This document shows positions 44,780-57,125 of a stretch of 64,000 nucleotides of DNA, piece by piece. This stretch comes from Epiperipatus broadwayi. Its lineage: Eukaryota; Onychophora; Udeonychophora; Euonychophora; Peripatidae. The stretch is taken from the NCBI GenBank assembly GCA_028023455.1, contig JAQFVV010000036.1, positions 8,502,007-8,566,006 on the forward strand, read 5' to 3'. The notes beneath the pieces are model-generated. The model worked only from the letters and a program-made list of their open reading frames with translations, was not told the origin of the DNA and searched no databases. How positions within the stretch are numbered: the stretch's first letter is position 1; each line of letters begins with the position of its first letter. A program made the position numbers and the translations under genes.

Positions 44780-45165
44780 TGTGTTAATTTACAATTTCTA
44801 TATCTCACCATCCCTCAACCCTCACACACTCTCTATCAATAGTAATACATTTAACTTAAAGAACCACTCCAAGTTTAATGCAATTTTCGAATCCATAGAC
44901 TCTTCTCTTGTTATTAAACTAGTTTATTCCATCACCAATGTTACACATGAACTCTTTTTATGTTTGTTAAAATCTCATGGAATCCTATTTAAGACTTCTG
45001 CTAAACACCTACTGCCATCTTTTCTTAGCATATTTATAGTCCAACTTCATTTTAGTCTCTTAATTTTTTCAATGAGGTCAGTATATTTTGATTTTAATAT
45101 CTACTCATATTTTGCTATATTATATGAAGTGTCTGTAATTCTTCTATTAAATGTCTAATTGTCAG
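44780..45165 (-). pseudogene. RTE-type LINE 3' end, diverged
   Basis: Matches the RTE copy at 61070-61390 base by base in blocks: 'ttgttaaaatctcatggaatcc', 'taccagttcaactt'-like, and 'tttaattttttcaatgaggtc'. On the minus strand it corresponds to the VTDLIEKIKRLKWSWAGYIARR through IPRDCKRP region. It is more diverged than the 61-kb copy. Confidence 0.65.
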
Positions 45166-48100
45166 ATTCATAAATAATAATTAGTAAAACATTCCCTTTT
45201 AACTACCCAAACATGTATTTTTTTTAATATTGTAATGGTCAGAATTATACTTTCATGTAACAAAACTTAGAATCGAAGCAAAATACCTTAAAGCCAATTG
45301 AAATAGAATGATGAGATCCCAGGGCTGACCAAGCTTCAACATATTCACCAGTACTCTATTGCTTAAAACCCTAGGGAGGACATTTCTGAGGTTACATACA
45401 GGTCTTATTTTAATCTGTGAACCAGCTCTGAACAGAGAGAGACATGAGACCCAAAAATTAACTAAAGAATGACTAATTAGAGGATTTAAATGCACTAATG
45501 ATATGCTAACTTAAGGGTAAAATTAACACTTAAAACTATAATTAAACTATAATGCATATAAAATGTCAAAATAATAAACAAACTGAAATTGGACTTGGAT
45601 CATGAGCAACGAAATGGTAATGAGATGAATTTAAATATATTTTTTAATAAATCAACATCAACAATAAAATGAAAACCATAATTATACATGTTATATCTGG
45701 GATAAGATGCATGCAGGTGTTACACAGTGAGATGAGATTAAATTTAGTTACAGCATGTCTCATTATGATATGTCTAATATATGTATGTGTGCTTAAGAAA
45801 TTATGCCTATATCAGTTAGTATGCTAAAATCCTATCTTTATATCAGGGTTTGCTAAAGTACAAGTGATTATGCTAGTGTAAGATAGATTTCTAATTACAG
45901 TGCTAAGATGGCTGATATTTATATAAAGATATCTTAAGATATGAGCATATATTAAAGCTCAAGAAAGATGTAGGTTTAGTCTACCAATCGAAGATTCAGT
46001 TTCAGACTAATGTGAAATGATTATTTTTAATGCAGGGGAAAGAACTGGTTACCTTAGATTAACATATACTTGCTATGGCACAGGTTAAAATATTAAGAAA
46101 TAAGTTGACAGTGCAGATGGGTATTTATTCAGGGGATTTTGCATCAAAATGCTTGGTACCCTAGGACTGGATGGCTTGCTACTAATAAAATATGAACATT
46201 TGAAGTCAGGAACTCAGATAGGCTTAATACAAAATGGGTCTGGATTCTTGTGCTCCAGTTCTAATAAAAATATAACCTTACCTGAAGTAATTGTATAGGG
46301 ATGTCTTCACCATGAATCCATTTAAAGATGCAGTAAGATGTAATGTACAAAGTGTACTTTGTAAGAACACACCCACAATGCATAAAGTAAAACACAAACA
46401 TGTATATTTAAATTAAGTGAGCCTAAAAACAGATAGATTCTACCTGTATAACTAATAGAACCCAGTTCTTAAAATAAGCATCACAATCATGCTCTTATTA
46501 AAGGGTTAAAAAATAAATTATTAATCTAGTTTAATAGATACTCAATCTACATCTCAAGTTGGATTTCACTAGGGAGGAGAAAGTATATTTAATGGGTGAT
46601 TAATAATACATTAATAAATATACCTTTATACAGTCTCTAAGACTAGTCTATTACTTTTGATAAAATAGATATTTAAAGTCATATTTTATAATTCTGATTG
46701 TATAAACCATAATTGATATTTATATAATATAAAACTAAATCAAAATGTTAATAACAAGTGCTTAGCGATCAATTATTATTCCAACATCATAGAATTTCAA
46801 AACAGCATGCTAACAAGTTAAATAACATTATTAAAATATATTAAACTGAAGATATCAATTATCATATCTTCGCTGACAGTTTACCAAAATTAAAAATGCT
46901 CAGTGTTTCAAGATATTTGGCATATTATAACATATAATAATTTTAGAGAAATAAAATAGAATAATATGTAGGTTAACCACAGTCATAATAAGTTTAAATA
47001 AACAGATGGTTACAGTTGTCTTAATTTAGAGTAGGTAAAATTAAAGTTTACAGACATAGTTTTAGACAAGATTTATACAAGTTTTATATTAACTTTAAAT
47101 GAAAGTTTAGAGAGTTAGATTTTGAACATTCATTTTTATATTATAATTTAGTTTTAAATAGATGAAGGTTCAAATTTTAAAAGTCTATTTTAGAGCTCTG
47201 TGGTGTTTGGAGGATTACCTAGCTTCTCACAGCTTGTTCCTTGGGCAGATCAGACAGCAGGGGTAGTAGCACCTCTAGATCTCTGGATAGGCATTGTGAT
47301 TTAGTTGTTATCTTCTTGCATCAGGCTGTTGGCAGGAATATTTTCTACTCCTATGATAATTTCATACCGATTGATGCATAGGATGGAACTAGAGATCACC
47401 ATCTCTCCAGCAAAGGAAATAGCAATTCTTGCCCTCCTACTCCAGCATGTCAAAATTACAACTGGTATGTAGTCTGATGGAAACCCTTCTTGAAAAATAT
47501 ACAGAATAGGAAATTGATGTACAAAGTACAGCCTATTTATACGATCCCAAATGATAATTTTGTCAACAAAATTATTTTCTTTGAGAGAATCCATTCATGC
47601 CTTTTTAAGATTTTAGATTTTAATTTACTAAAATCACTTAAATCTGTGTTTCAATTTTGTAAGAGGATGCTTTTGATTAAATTTGATCACTTCTAATTCC
47701 TCAAGACCTAGCAATAGTTCCAGTTCAGTAAATATTGATTACAAGAAAATATATTTTGAAAAAATATTATTGCCAAAATTACAAATTTTAGATTTTTATC
47801 TTATGCTATAATAACACAGGTGCACGTAGCTTGATTCTTGTTTACAATAATTCTAAGTTAAATTTAAGAATCACATAAAATAACTAAATAATATTGGGCT
47901 ATATATATATCATGATAGCACATGAACTATATATATATGATTCTAAGGTTTAAAATGATAAATTGGCTTTTTTACAAAAACAAAATTTATAATTTAAAAA
48001 TGTATTATTTTAAATTAAGATACCTGCTGTAATATAGCTATACCTAAGATATTACTGTTGTTTATCCACGTATATGTATAGTCAGTGACACATATATAAT

Positions 48101-48309
48101 TGTATTAGCATCTTTAGATGTGTACTCATGAAAGGTTTAAAGCTGATGCAGATAAAGCTATAGGGAAAAATAGGGAAAAATGAGGATAGAAATATATCAT
48201 TTCAATATTAAGTTTTTTTATTAGAAATACACAGATCAGAATTTAATTCAATGACTATCCATTAGTTTTCATCTGTATTTTCTATTAGTCTATTTTGCCA
48301 TGCTGGATT
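45166..48309. other. Unrecognised DNA
   Basis: No gene is supported. An 80-codon minus-strand frame (45253-45495) has no recognised motif. A higher-GC patch at about 47200-47490, with TGTAATGG at 45232 and AAATTACA near 47461, would fit an unrecognised solo LTR, but there is no second copy in the window to prove it. Confidence 0.3.
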
Positions 48310-48390
48310 TAGTGCAGTGGCATAATGGCAAACATGCTTTTCAAGGTCTGTGGGTTATAACCCACTCTCTCATTTCTATAAAGTCCCTAG
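48310..48390 (+). repeat. Degenerate tRNA-like sequence
   Basis: An A-box-like GTGGCATAATGGC, an anticodon-like CTTTTCAAG and a B-box-like GGGTTATAACCC lie in tRNA order and spacing. The acceptor stem does not close. Probably a SINE head or a tRNA pseudogene. Confidence 0.4.
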
Positions 48391-49070
48391 AAATAAGCCA
48401 TTCTATCTAAAGTCTTTTTAGTTTCTTCTTTTTTAAAAACCTAACTAAAAATCATTTGAATCCTTTTAACAGTTAGTTTTAATCATAATGTCTTATTTTA
48501 TCTGGCAGTTTTTGCAACATTCTTTACAGCTCTACAACAGTATTTGAAAAACAATCACATCATTGCAATATATCTAGTGAATTTGACTAATCGTCATGTA
48601 TTTTTATTCTTTTATCTTTCCATTTTATTTATTCCTCAAAATACTTCTTCAAACTATTCTAAAATATTTTCTTATATAGCTGTTTTTTAAAATAATCATC
48701 TTAGTGTCTCCAAGTATTTTGATCTCTGCTGTTAAATTTTGATAAATATTTATCAGGATTTGATGACATCTTGAATCTATTGTTTGATTCTAAAACGCTC
48801 TCTCTATATGCAAGAGGAATGACATTTCCATTAACTCCTAATTGAAAAAGAACCAATAAAAATTGATACCCATTAAATTTGTCAATTGCTATAATGAGAG
48901 TGTTTGAATGTTTTTTAAATTTTTGTTTTATCCTCTAGTTAATAACAGTTAGTTATTCTATTGTTATTCAATATTAGTTAATTAACTGGATTGTCAACAG
49001 TTCTAACTACCTAAAAATGTCCAATTCTGTTGAAAAATATTTTTTAAACTTTACTTATAAGAGTACCAAA
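48391..49070. other. AT-rich DNA
   Basis: No recognised feature. Confidence 0.35.
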
Positions 49071-49330
49071 CTCTCCACACAGTAGTGCCACCAAGTGCAA
49101 GCCTTCATAATCAATGGATGAAGGAAGGTTTGTGCATAAAATCTCTATTTAGTGCCTATCCCCAGACTAGTTTCTAAATTGTGGCTTTCATAAGTGAGGA
49201 GCCTTGGATTTGAGAACACTGCACCTAGATTATCCTTCTAATTGGTGGCATTTCTGTGTGGAGAGTTTGGTACTCTTATTAACAACATGTGTAAATATAT
49301 GAAATGGTGATCATGTGATGTTTTGGTTTT
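49071..49330 (-). mobile_element. Hammerhead-bearing repeat family 2, compact copy
   Basis: The terminal inverted repeats AAGAGTACCAAACTCTCCAC and its complement enclose one ribozyme arm. The right flank (ATGTGTAAA...GAAATGGTGATCATGTGATGTTTT) is the one shared with the 3.4- and 53.95-kb copies. The second arm is mostly deleted. Confidence 0.75.
49159..49208 (-). ncRNA. Hammerhead ribozyme motif, family 2 (core mutated)
   Basis: On the minus strand, ATCCAAGGCTCCTCA is followed by CTTATGA (G5 changed to T), stem II AAGC...TTTA, GAAA, ACUAGU, GTC and TGGGGATA. The outer stem I 3' strand is deleted. Change of invariant G5 and loss of outer stem I should inactivate it. Confidence 0.7.
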
Positions 49331-50108
49331 ACTCATCTTGGTTTCAGTTTTGATCCTAGTCACAGAATGTAGATATTTTACCATTGCACAGATAGACACA
49401 CTCACACAAACACACACACGCACACACACAGATATATATATATATATGAAATAGAACTTGCTGCATATGCTAGCTAAAATTTAAATATAAAATAACACCA
49501 TCATAAAACATTACATTATTACAGCTATCCTATCTTGTGAAACAAATATAAAGTTTGAATTTATGTTTATTTCATAAGATAATTCTACTGAATGATATAT
49601 TGTTTGGTGATAGAAATATATTATATATATTAAAAAGTTACAGAATGCTAAATATTATATAATGCATTAGGTATGCTGAATATTATACACGTTGTTAAAT
49701 TGTAAAAATATTAGCAAATTAAAGTGAATTCAATTTTATCTGTTTAGCAAGTGAAATGTTGATGATGTGAAACACACATTCTTTATTGCAAATCTCTCTG
49801 TCTCTCTCTCTCTCTGTCACTAAAAAAAACATTTTTTTTTTAGAAAAATAATAAAGATGTCAATACTTACCAGATATTAAACAGTAGTATGATGAAAATT
49901 TTTTTCTTTAAACTAAAAATACCTATAGTTTAATTAGTAAGTGATTGGTTAGTTGAGTCGATTATGGGCCAGTTACCTGAAAATTTTTTTTTAGCTTTTC
50001 TAAAACTCAGCTTCCTAAAAAAATTTCAAAGTTTATTTGGCCTAAATGCTAGATTGTAGGCGTAACAAGATGACGTGATAACCATCATGCCATGATGTGA
50101 ACCTCTGC
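49331..50108. other. AT-rich DNA with simple repeats
   Basis: (CA)n at about 49397-49429, (AT)n at 49433-49447 and (TC)n at about 49796-49815. No gene. Confidence 0.5.
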
Positions 50109-50181
<73 letters not shown>

Positions 50182-50197
50182 GTTATTATTATTATTA
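50109..50197 (+). repeat. (ATT)n microsatellite
   Basis: About 29 trinucleotide units with one G interruption. On the minus strand it translates as poly-Asn, which is an artefact. Confidence 0.95.
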
Positions 50198-52239
50198 ATA
50201 TTAACCATAATATTATATATATTCACAATCAAAGGGAAAAAAGAACTTTATTTATTTAACAAATATATAGTGAGAGTTGTAGGAATAATATCATTAGGAA
50301 CAAAATTTTTAATATTTCTAATTCTAATTATACTCTTGTTTTCAAATGATGTTAGAGGTAATAAATTAGTAGAATGTCGATTTCAGATTATTCCGCTAAG
50401 TTCCTCTTACCGTCACGTTGCATCATTTATGCATTTTCTTGCTTCTGTTGATTTTTATAGCGGCCTTTCTTTTATTTCAATTTCTTTAAAAACGATTATT
50501 TACAATTGTTCGTTCTAGCTATAAAACATCTTGATCTATGAAAACAAATCACTAAATTTTAAATGTATAGAAAATTCTGCTTATATTAACACATACACAC
50601 TACTGTAGTATATATATATTCTAGTTTCCCCTCCCCCCATTAATTATAAACCTGTAAAAATAACTTTCTTCGCAACTTTAGGCATAAAGCAAAATATGGA
50701 AAAGATGGATTGATAGCAGTTTCTATTTATAATGCGTTCACTGTTTACAATTATTTGTTTCCAAAACTTGTTTGATACCATTATATCCAGTAAATGATTT
50801 TAAGGTATTTAATAACTGTATAATTGCAGGAAATTAATTGTTTATCCTGTTTAATGTAGTACGATACTAAATATTGACTTTAAACTTCACATAGTATTTT
50901 ATATAACCTTGACACATTAATAAACTCTAAGCGAAGTCAAAATCCAGATTAGCGAGTTATTTATAAACATTGTTTTTTTTCCTAACCTATATAAGTAATG
51001 GTGCAAGCCATTTACATTATTACTATTTTTTTTTTACAATCAGAATACATTAGCATTTTCGTCTAATATGGAGTTTAAATGTAAAAGTAAACAAGGTAGG
51101 TTATTAGTAAATTATTTAAAAGAAGAAACATAAATGGTAAAACAATGAAGTGGAAATAAGAATACTGCATTTTAATTAATAGATATTAATAGAGTTAACA
51201 AACGCCGGAAGTTTAAAACTTTTTGCAAAAGAACCTGTAAACAAGTTATTATAATAGAAACAATTAAATGATCCTAGAGATGAGTGGAATTATTTTTTTT
51301 TTGAAAACATTTATTAAAATACTTCGATTACTATTCATTCTTACAAATCTTTCTTCTTATATCAGAGATCACTTATGAATTTCGAGTTAATTTATTAAGG
51401 TATAGAGATTTTATTGATTCAATTAAAGACAAGCACCTTTTAATAATAAAGAGTAATTTATTAATCAATTAACAAAAACAGTAACAAGCTTTGCAAAATT
51501 AACACATCCTCTTAAAATTTACTGCTTAAAAATTACAATTATTAAAATGGAACTTAAATTCTCGACTGTCACATAAATAGCTATTTAAGAGAAGTTATAA
51601 AAAACATTACCCAGGATTTATTGGATGAAACAAAATTTAAAAATGATAATATACAAATGGATTGAAAGTAATTAAGAAATTGGTTATAGTATATTTAATT
51701 TGTATTATAACCACAAGTAATCTCACACACCTTTTTCTTTTTACACACACACACACATTAAGTTAGATGACATTTTATTATTTCACAAATCAGTTCAAAT
51801 AAGTATATATATTTTTTCACGCCCTTTAATCTAAGTTAGGGGGGGGGGTCATAGTGGTTTAATTTAAAATTTGTGGTTTACAGGATAACGAATCTAAATG
51901 AGATTATGTGTATAATCTATTACAATAATCAGTTAATCTTAAAAATAATTTGACTTGCAATTATTTAAAATTAATTCTGCAACAGAAAATTAACTGTTAT
52001 ATATATGTATATGTATACATTAGCCACTCATAAACGAATGTGAACAAACGAATTGCAAAAAAAAAAAAAAACTATTCTAAATTATTCTAGAGATGAGTTT
52101 TGCTATAGTTATATAAAACATTTGTAATCTACAAATATGTCTACATATAGAACCTGCTGACCTATTTTTAAATTATTAAAACATCGCATGATCACATTTT
52201 CTTTACGCTTACACAAACTATGAAAACAATAGTAATTTT
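50198..52239. other. AT-rich DNA
   Basis: A poly-G run lies at 51840-51848. A 112-codon frame at 50180-50518 starts in the microsatellite and continues as a hydrophobic stretch without a recognised motif. No gene is supported. Confidence 0.35.
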
Positions 52240-52562
52240 TTTTAAACATAATAGTGCCACATAGAGCAAATAATCAATAATGGTAGATGGTTGTGCATCA
52301 ATATTTCTATACAATATTTTCCTATTTAATATCTCCTGAATAGTCTCTATGTTATGGTTTTTATCACTAAGAAATTTGGGATCTGGGAGCCGTGGATCTG
52401 TTCCCAGATCTAAGGATCCTCATTGATAAAAGTTATAATCTAGAGAGTAGTCTGGGGATATTAGAGGAAAAACACTGGATAGAAAATATAATACATAACC
52501 TTCTAACATTTTCTGCTTAGTAGAGTTTTGAACTATATGGCACTATTATTGGGAACATTTTT
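52240..52562. mobile_element. Family 2 foldback, strongly decayed
   Basis: Inverted arms of about 150 bp around a 'gatctgggagccg...cccagatc' centre. The plus arm keeps GGATCCTCA, TTGATAA, GTAGTC and TGGGGATATT in the order of a family 2 hammerhead, but the core and GAAA (now GAGA) are destroyed. The outer ends 'agtgccac' and 'tggcactatt' match family 2. Confidence 0.65.
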
Positions 52563-53204
52563 TTGTACTGGTCTATTTTTCTGTTTATTTGATATTTGCG
52601 TGCCTTATTTTAATTTCTTCTGCAAAATATATTTTTTTTTGTAAATTATTTCAACACTATGTCTAATTGCAACTCCTAATATATTCTATTTCATGCCATA
52701 TCTCGACAATAAAAACAATAAACATTGCACTTCAAAGGAGGATGACATTTCCCATGAAAACCATTCCAAGTTCAACGTAAAATATTTTTTCTATTAAAAA
52801 AACAATTTTAAGGAGTCATGCCTGTTTATTCATTTCACATCTCCAGTACAATGCAAGTCTGATTTGACACATCCAACACAGGTAAGAATATATTGATTGG
52901 TTTTATAGTCTTACCATTATACTTTAAAAATTTTTCAATGTTTGCTTAAGTGGAAATTTTCTAATATCTTTTATATTGTGTCCATAAGGTGTTCATGTAT
53001 CATTACCATATACTAAATTAGATAAAATAATAGCTCTGTATCCAACTAATTTAATTGCAATAATTATTTTCATGTTTAAAATATCCTACTTTTTAACTTC
53101 TCAAAAAAAAAACAAAAAAAAAACAACAGTAGCAGTAACACACCAATGTTTTTTATTGCAGCTCAACATATAATCCCATCTTTCTATTTATAAATTGAAA
53201 CAGC
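52563..53204. other. AT-rich DNA
   Basis: No recognised feature. Confidence 0.35.
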
Positions 53205-53300
53205 CAAAACTCTCCATACAGTAGTGCCACTTAGTACAAGCCAGAGTAATCAATGGACGTCAGAAGCCTTGTGCATAAAATCCCTATCTAGTGCCTACTC

Positions 53301-53358
53301 ATCCAATATCCCCAGACTAGTTTCTAACTTGTGGCATTCATCAGTGAGAGCCTTGGAT
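53301..53358 (-). ncRNA. Hammerhead ribozyme, family 2, left arm (intact core)
   Basis: On the minus strand, outer stem I ATCCAA pairs with TTGGAT, and inner stem I CTCTCA pairs with TGGGGA using wobble pairs. The core CTGATGA is the complement of 53338-53344. Stem II (ATGC...GTTA) is weak. GAAA is followed by AC(TA)GT and a GTC triplet. Core residues and cleavage site are intact; stem II may be too weak for full activity. Confidence 0.75.
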
Positions 53359-53776
53359 CTGAGAGCATTGCACCTAGATCTTAGGATCTAATGCACCCTT
53401 TCAGAAGCCACCTTTTATATTTACTTAATTACAAAACTATGAAAATAAAATTGAAAACACAATAATATTTTTAGTCGAAGTTCATTAGCTTATATAGTCA
53501 TATAGGTCTGAACCCACTTCAGTACACATACATTTTGGTGTCTTTGGTTGTTTAATAACCATAACCACCACGATTATATTAAACAGGATTGGTATTAAAC
53601 TACTAAACATCACAAAAATAAAATCTATGGGTACTGAACTATATAAGCTAATGAGCTTGGATTAAAAATATTATTGTTTTCAAATTTTATTCTCATAGTT
53701 TTGTTGTTAAATAGAGATAAAAGGTGGCTGCTGGAGAATTGCATTAGATTCTAAGATTTAGGTGCAGTGCTCTCAG

Positions 53777-53834
53777 ATCCAAGGCTCCTCACTGATGAAA
53801 GCCACAAGCTAGAAACTAGTCTGAGATATTGGAT
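53777..53834 (+). ncRNA. Hammerhead ribozyme, family 2, right arm (intact core)
   Basis: Outer stem I is ATCCAA (53777-53782) with TTGGAT (53829-53834), with a GGC internal loop. Inner stem I is CTCA with TGAG. The core CTGATGA is at 53792-53798. Stem II is AGC/GCT around CACAA. GAAA is at 53812-53815 and stem III is AC(TA)GT. Cleavage is predicted after C53821. This is among the best-preserved copies in the window. Confidence 0.82.
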
Positions 53835-53995
53835 GAGTAGCCACTAGATAGGGATTTTGTGTACAAGCCTTCTGGCATCCATTGATTACTCTGTCTTGCA
53901 CTGAGTGGCACTACTGTATGGAGGGTTATGCCTGTTTTAATAACAGTTATGAGCAAGCATAAGAAATGGTGATCATGTGATGTTTAGATATTTAA

Positions 53996-54599
53996 ATTGA
54001 CATATCTCAAATTGACATCAGCTCAAGTTAGAAGAGTTGCTGACAATTTTCCTTTTATCGCTATTTGATTTGCAAAAATATCACAATCATCACCTTGCTA
54101 TCAATACAGAATGCTAAAAAATAAAGTTATTGTTTTCATTTTTAATTGATTGTCAAAGTTTTAAAAAGAACAACAATATTAAATATATACTTCATACTCT
54201 ATACCTTGTATAACAAACCATTTTGCAGTCTTGTTTGACACAACCTTTAATAATCTGAACACTTAGTAAACAAATTATTTATGTAATTTTATTGAATTTT
54301 AATTTCATTACTTATTTATTTAAGATCGAAAGTTTAGTTTCATTTCGTTTACGAATATAGTTTATATTTCATTTCAGTTTATGAATGCTTACAAAATGTC
54401 ATATCAAACACTTGGAGCTCAAAAAATGCAAGGAAAAATAGAAACATGATGGGATTAATAAAAAGGAGTGACAAATGTTTTTTCAATTTGGTGTTAAGTG
54501 CAAAACAAGTGAAACTAATCAAAATGAAACTTTGAAACAAAGATCAGAATTACATAAGGCCAGTTTGGTGTTTCGAGGAACATCAGATTAGGTAATTTC
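53996..54599. other. AT-rich DNA
   Basis: No recognised feature. Confidence 0.35.
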
Positions 54600-55680
54600 G
54601 TAATTTTGTAGATTTAGAGAAACAATTGAATGTTAGTGATGAGAATACTTCACTGTCTACAGAATCTGAGGCACAGCTTTCATAATGAAAAGAAGAGTAG
54701 ATCAAATACTGGAAATGATATTGGACTTCTTAAAACAGAGATGCTTCTCAATTGGATATAAAAAACTATGTTAGTCAAGGTTAGACTTGCTTTTCTAAAA
54801 ATTTTTCCAAGGATGTTTTTCTCTAAAACTATTCTAATATTTTGAAGTTTAAATGATGAAAAACATGACCAGGATTGGTTTGTCTGGAATGAAATTAAAC
54901 AGGCATTATTTTGAGTTCTTTGTCAATTATTTTGAACCAAGATTTGTTGCAGCATTAGAACAGCATCTAAGTCTATGCTTGCATCAACAAAAGGATGGTC
55001 AGCAGCTAAAAAGTAGCAAAAAATTTATGTATTTGCATCCCAGAGTATGAAAGAAGCAATAGTCAGAGGTAGTGCTATCTGGTTTAGCAAGAATTAAAAA
55101 AATGTTTGTCATCTTGCAAAGGCATTGGCAGTTTATTGAAAACATCACTTGAAACAGAATCTGTTAAGTTGTACAACATGTTGTTCTATTCATTGATGAA
55201 TAGGGGCTTACTTTGCATGGCAGTTTCCAGTGCATTGGTGAAAAAAACAGTGGAAATTTTCTGGGAGCCATAGAGTCGTTTCATTGGGATCTAATTCTAA
55301 AAGAACACTGCAAATTAAAAATCACAAGGAAAGGGAGACAACTTCAATTACATTGTATTGATTCCCAAATGAATTATTTGCTGAATGTTCCTCACTGGTA
55401 AAGCAACATATGTTGGAGGACAGAAAAATTGCAAAGTACTTTCCTGTTATTGTTGATTTCATGCAGATTCGCGCTATGTTGAACAAACAACATTTCTTTT
55501 GCATTATGTAATACCATATTGAAACCAGTATGAAATTGTAGAAAGATTTTTACAGTTTGTTCATACAAACAAACCATAGCACAGGATATGACATAGCACA
55601 GATAATGGTAGAAGTATTGAGTCTGAACCTGCAATAACGATTCATTTTAATGATGTGATTCACACTTTTTCCAGGAAAAG
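54600..55680 (+). pseudogene. Decayed coding-like region, family not recognised
   Basis: Several frames on the plus strand read protein-like for 40-65 residues (54853-55050, with NYFEPRFVAALEQHLSL, and 55213-55401), with stops and frame changes between. Composition differs from the flanking AT-rich DNA. It may be a decayed DNA-transposon or retroelement gene, but I cannot name the family. Confidence 0.3.
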
Positions 55681-56464
55681 GGCTAAGAAAGCCCCGTTGT
55701 GTAGTTGAATATAAATGCCATTGCATATCAATTACAATAACTGTTATGAGCTTGTGTATATTGTTTCATTATTGTTTATATACTAATGTGTATTATTGTT
55801 TTGTCCTCTTTTTAATATATTTGCAATCATGTTTGAATGTAATTAATAAATGTACAATTATAACATTATTGATTTATGTGCCCATGCATAGGTGAGAGGG
55901 CACATTAGTCTTGTTCTAGCAGTTAATAAACTTCTCAATGGCCTTGACTATAGTAATAACACTCTCATTTTATTATGAAGAAGTTTTATAATATTAACAA
56001 TCTTTTGTGGACAATGAACTAATTTTAAAAAATCCAGTAGATCTATTTGAATAATTGACTCAAATGTCTTAACAAAATCAATAAAGCAATTACCTTTATC
56101 TAGCAACAGAAACATGTTTATAGTGCTTCTTGATTCTCTTAAAACTATATTAAGTATTTGAAAACTACTTATCTATGAATAGAAGCAACCTATTCAATAA
56201 AATCTTTGACCGTACTTCGCTATACTAGATAATAATAATATTACGTAATAATTACTGCAATATTGGATGTTAACATTATATTTTAAAGTTGGAAGCATAG
56301 AAAAAAAAAATCAACACATTTTTTGAAAAATCTGCCAATATTTATGAAGCACTAAATTACTGCTATATTTTAAAAACTTTTTCGGTATTTCATCCAGAGG
56401 TGTTTTGACTTTCCCTAAGCTGAATATAAAATAAAAATATCTTTAAAAGTCGCCTTCCCGTCAA
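55681..56464. other. AT-rich DNA
   Basis: No recognised feature. Confidence 0.35.
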
Positions 56465-56562
56465 GCGTTGGTGGTCGAGTAGTCAGTACAGATGCCTTAC
56501 AAGCAGTTGTCTCGGGTTTGCGGGTTCGCTTCCCGGCGATGCTTTGACACAAAGAAAAAAAA
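56465..56562 (+). mobile_element. tRNA-derived SINE copy
   Basis: The head GCGTTGGTGGTCGAGTAGTC is followed by an anticodon region CTTACAAGCAGTTG and an extra 'tcgggtttgc'. Then come the B box GGGTTCGCTTCCC, the joint 'gatgctttgacac' and the A tail. The anticodon position now reads TAC instead of TCC. Confidence 0.8.
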
Positions 56563-57034
56563 GACGTCTTCCCAATTCTTGTAACATTATTTAAAAGAGG
56601 AACAAATAGCAATGGCATCATATAAGAGAGTTTTATTTCTGAATTTAATAGGATTATATATGTTACTCATGGTCATATGTTGCTTTCAGAGAATAAAAAA
56701 CAATCCAAAGTGACCATTATCAGTGAATATCTGTATTTTCTTAATAGTTTTGATCCAAGACATTTTAAAGTCTCCTTGACGGGTAGTTACGTTTTTGCCT
56801 TTATGCAGCTCTGCATTGTTTATTCTTCCAAGCAGAAAATGCTACATATTTCCTTTAATCATCATTAATAATAAGACCATTGTCAGAAAGAGTTATAATT
56901 TTTTTTAGTGAATTCAAAATTAGATTTCTTTGCATCCATAACATATTTCTTAGAAGAGTTTCACACTTCAATAATATTACAGTCCTGAAAATCTAAATTA
57001 GCAATTTTAGGATTTAATGACATAAATATAGGGG
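56563..57034. other. AT-rich DNA
   Basis: A 63-codon open frame (56677-56868) has no recognised motif. Confidence 0.35.
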
Positions 57035-57125
57035 ATTTGAACTCAGATTTTCAAGCCTCTTCACTATCCACACTATCTCATACTACTGACACACATTACC
57101 ACACACATGCAGAAAAAATAAATGA
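57035..57125 (-). mobile_element. Family 1 repeat, tRNA-like end only
   Basis: On the minus strand, GTCAGTAGTATGAGATAG... runs to GAGTTCAAATCCCC (B-box-like, 57038-57051). It corresponds to the tail of the 36-kb copies. The ribozyme part is absent. Confidence 0.7.

Larger units (their letters stand above)
53205..53995. mobile_element. Hammerhead-bearing repeat family 2, large foldback
   Basis: Inverted arms run from AAACTCTCCATACAGTAGTG (53213) to its complement (about 53945). The inverted symmetry continues through 53410-53500 and 53639-53730 almost to the centre near 53570, so about 740 bp can fold on itself. The right flank GAAATGGTGATCATGTGATG marks the family. One hammerhead lies in each arm. 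Confidence 0.82.

Noticed and set aside
45232-47461. Additional solo LTR (TGTAATGG...AAATTACA)
   Set aside because: Ends are short and AT-rich, there is no target-site duplication and no second copy in the window.
50026-50232. Poly-Asn open frame on the minus strand
   Set aside because: Produced by the (ATT)n microsatellite.
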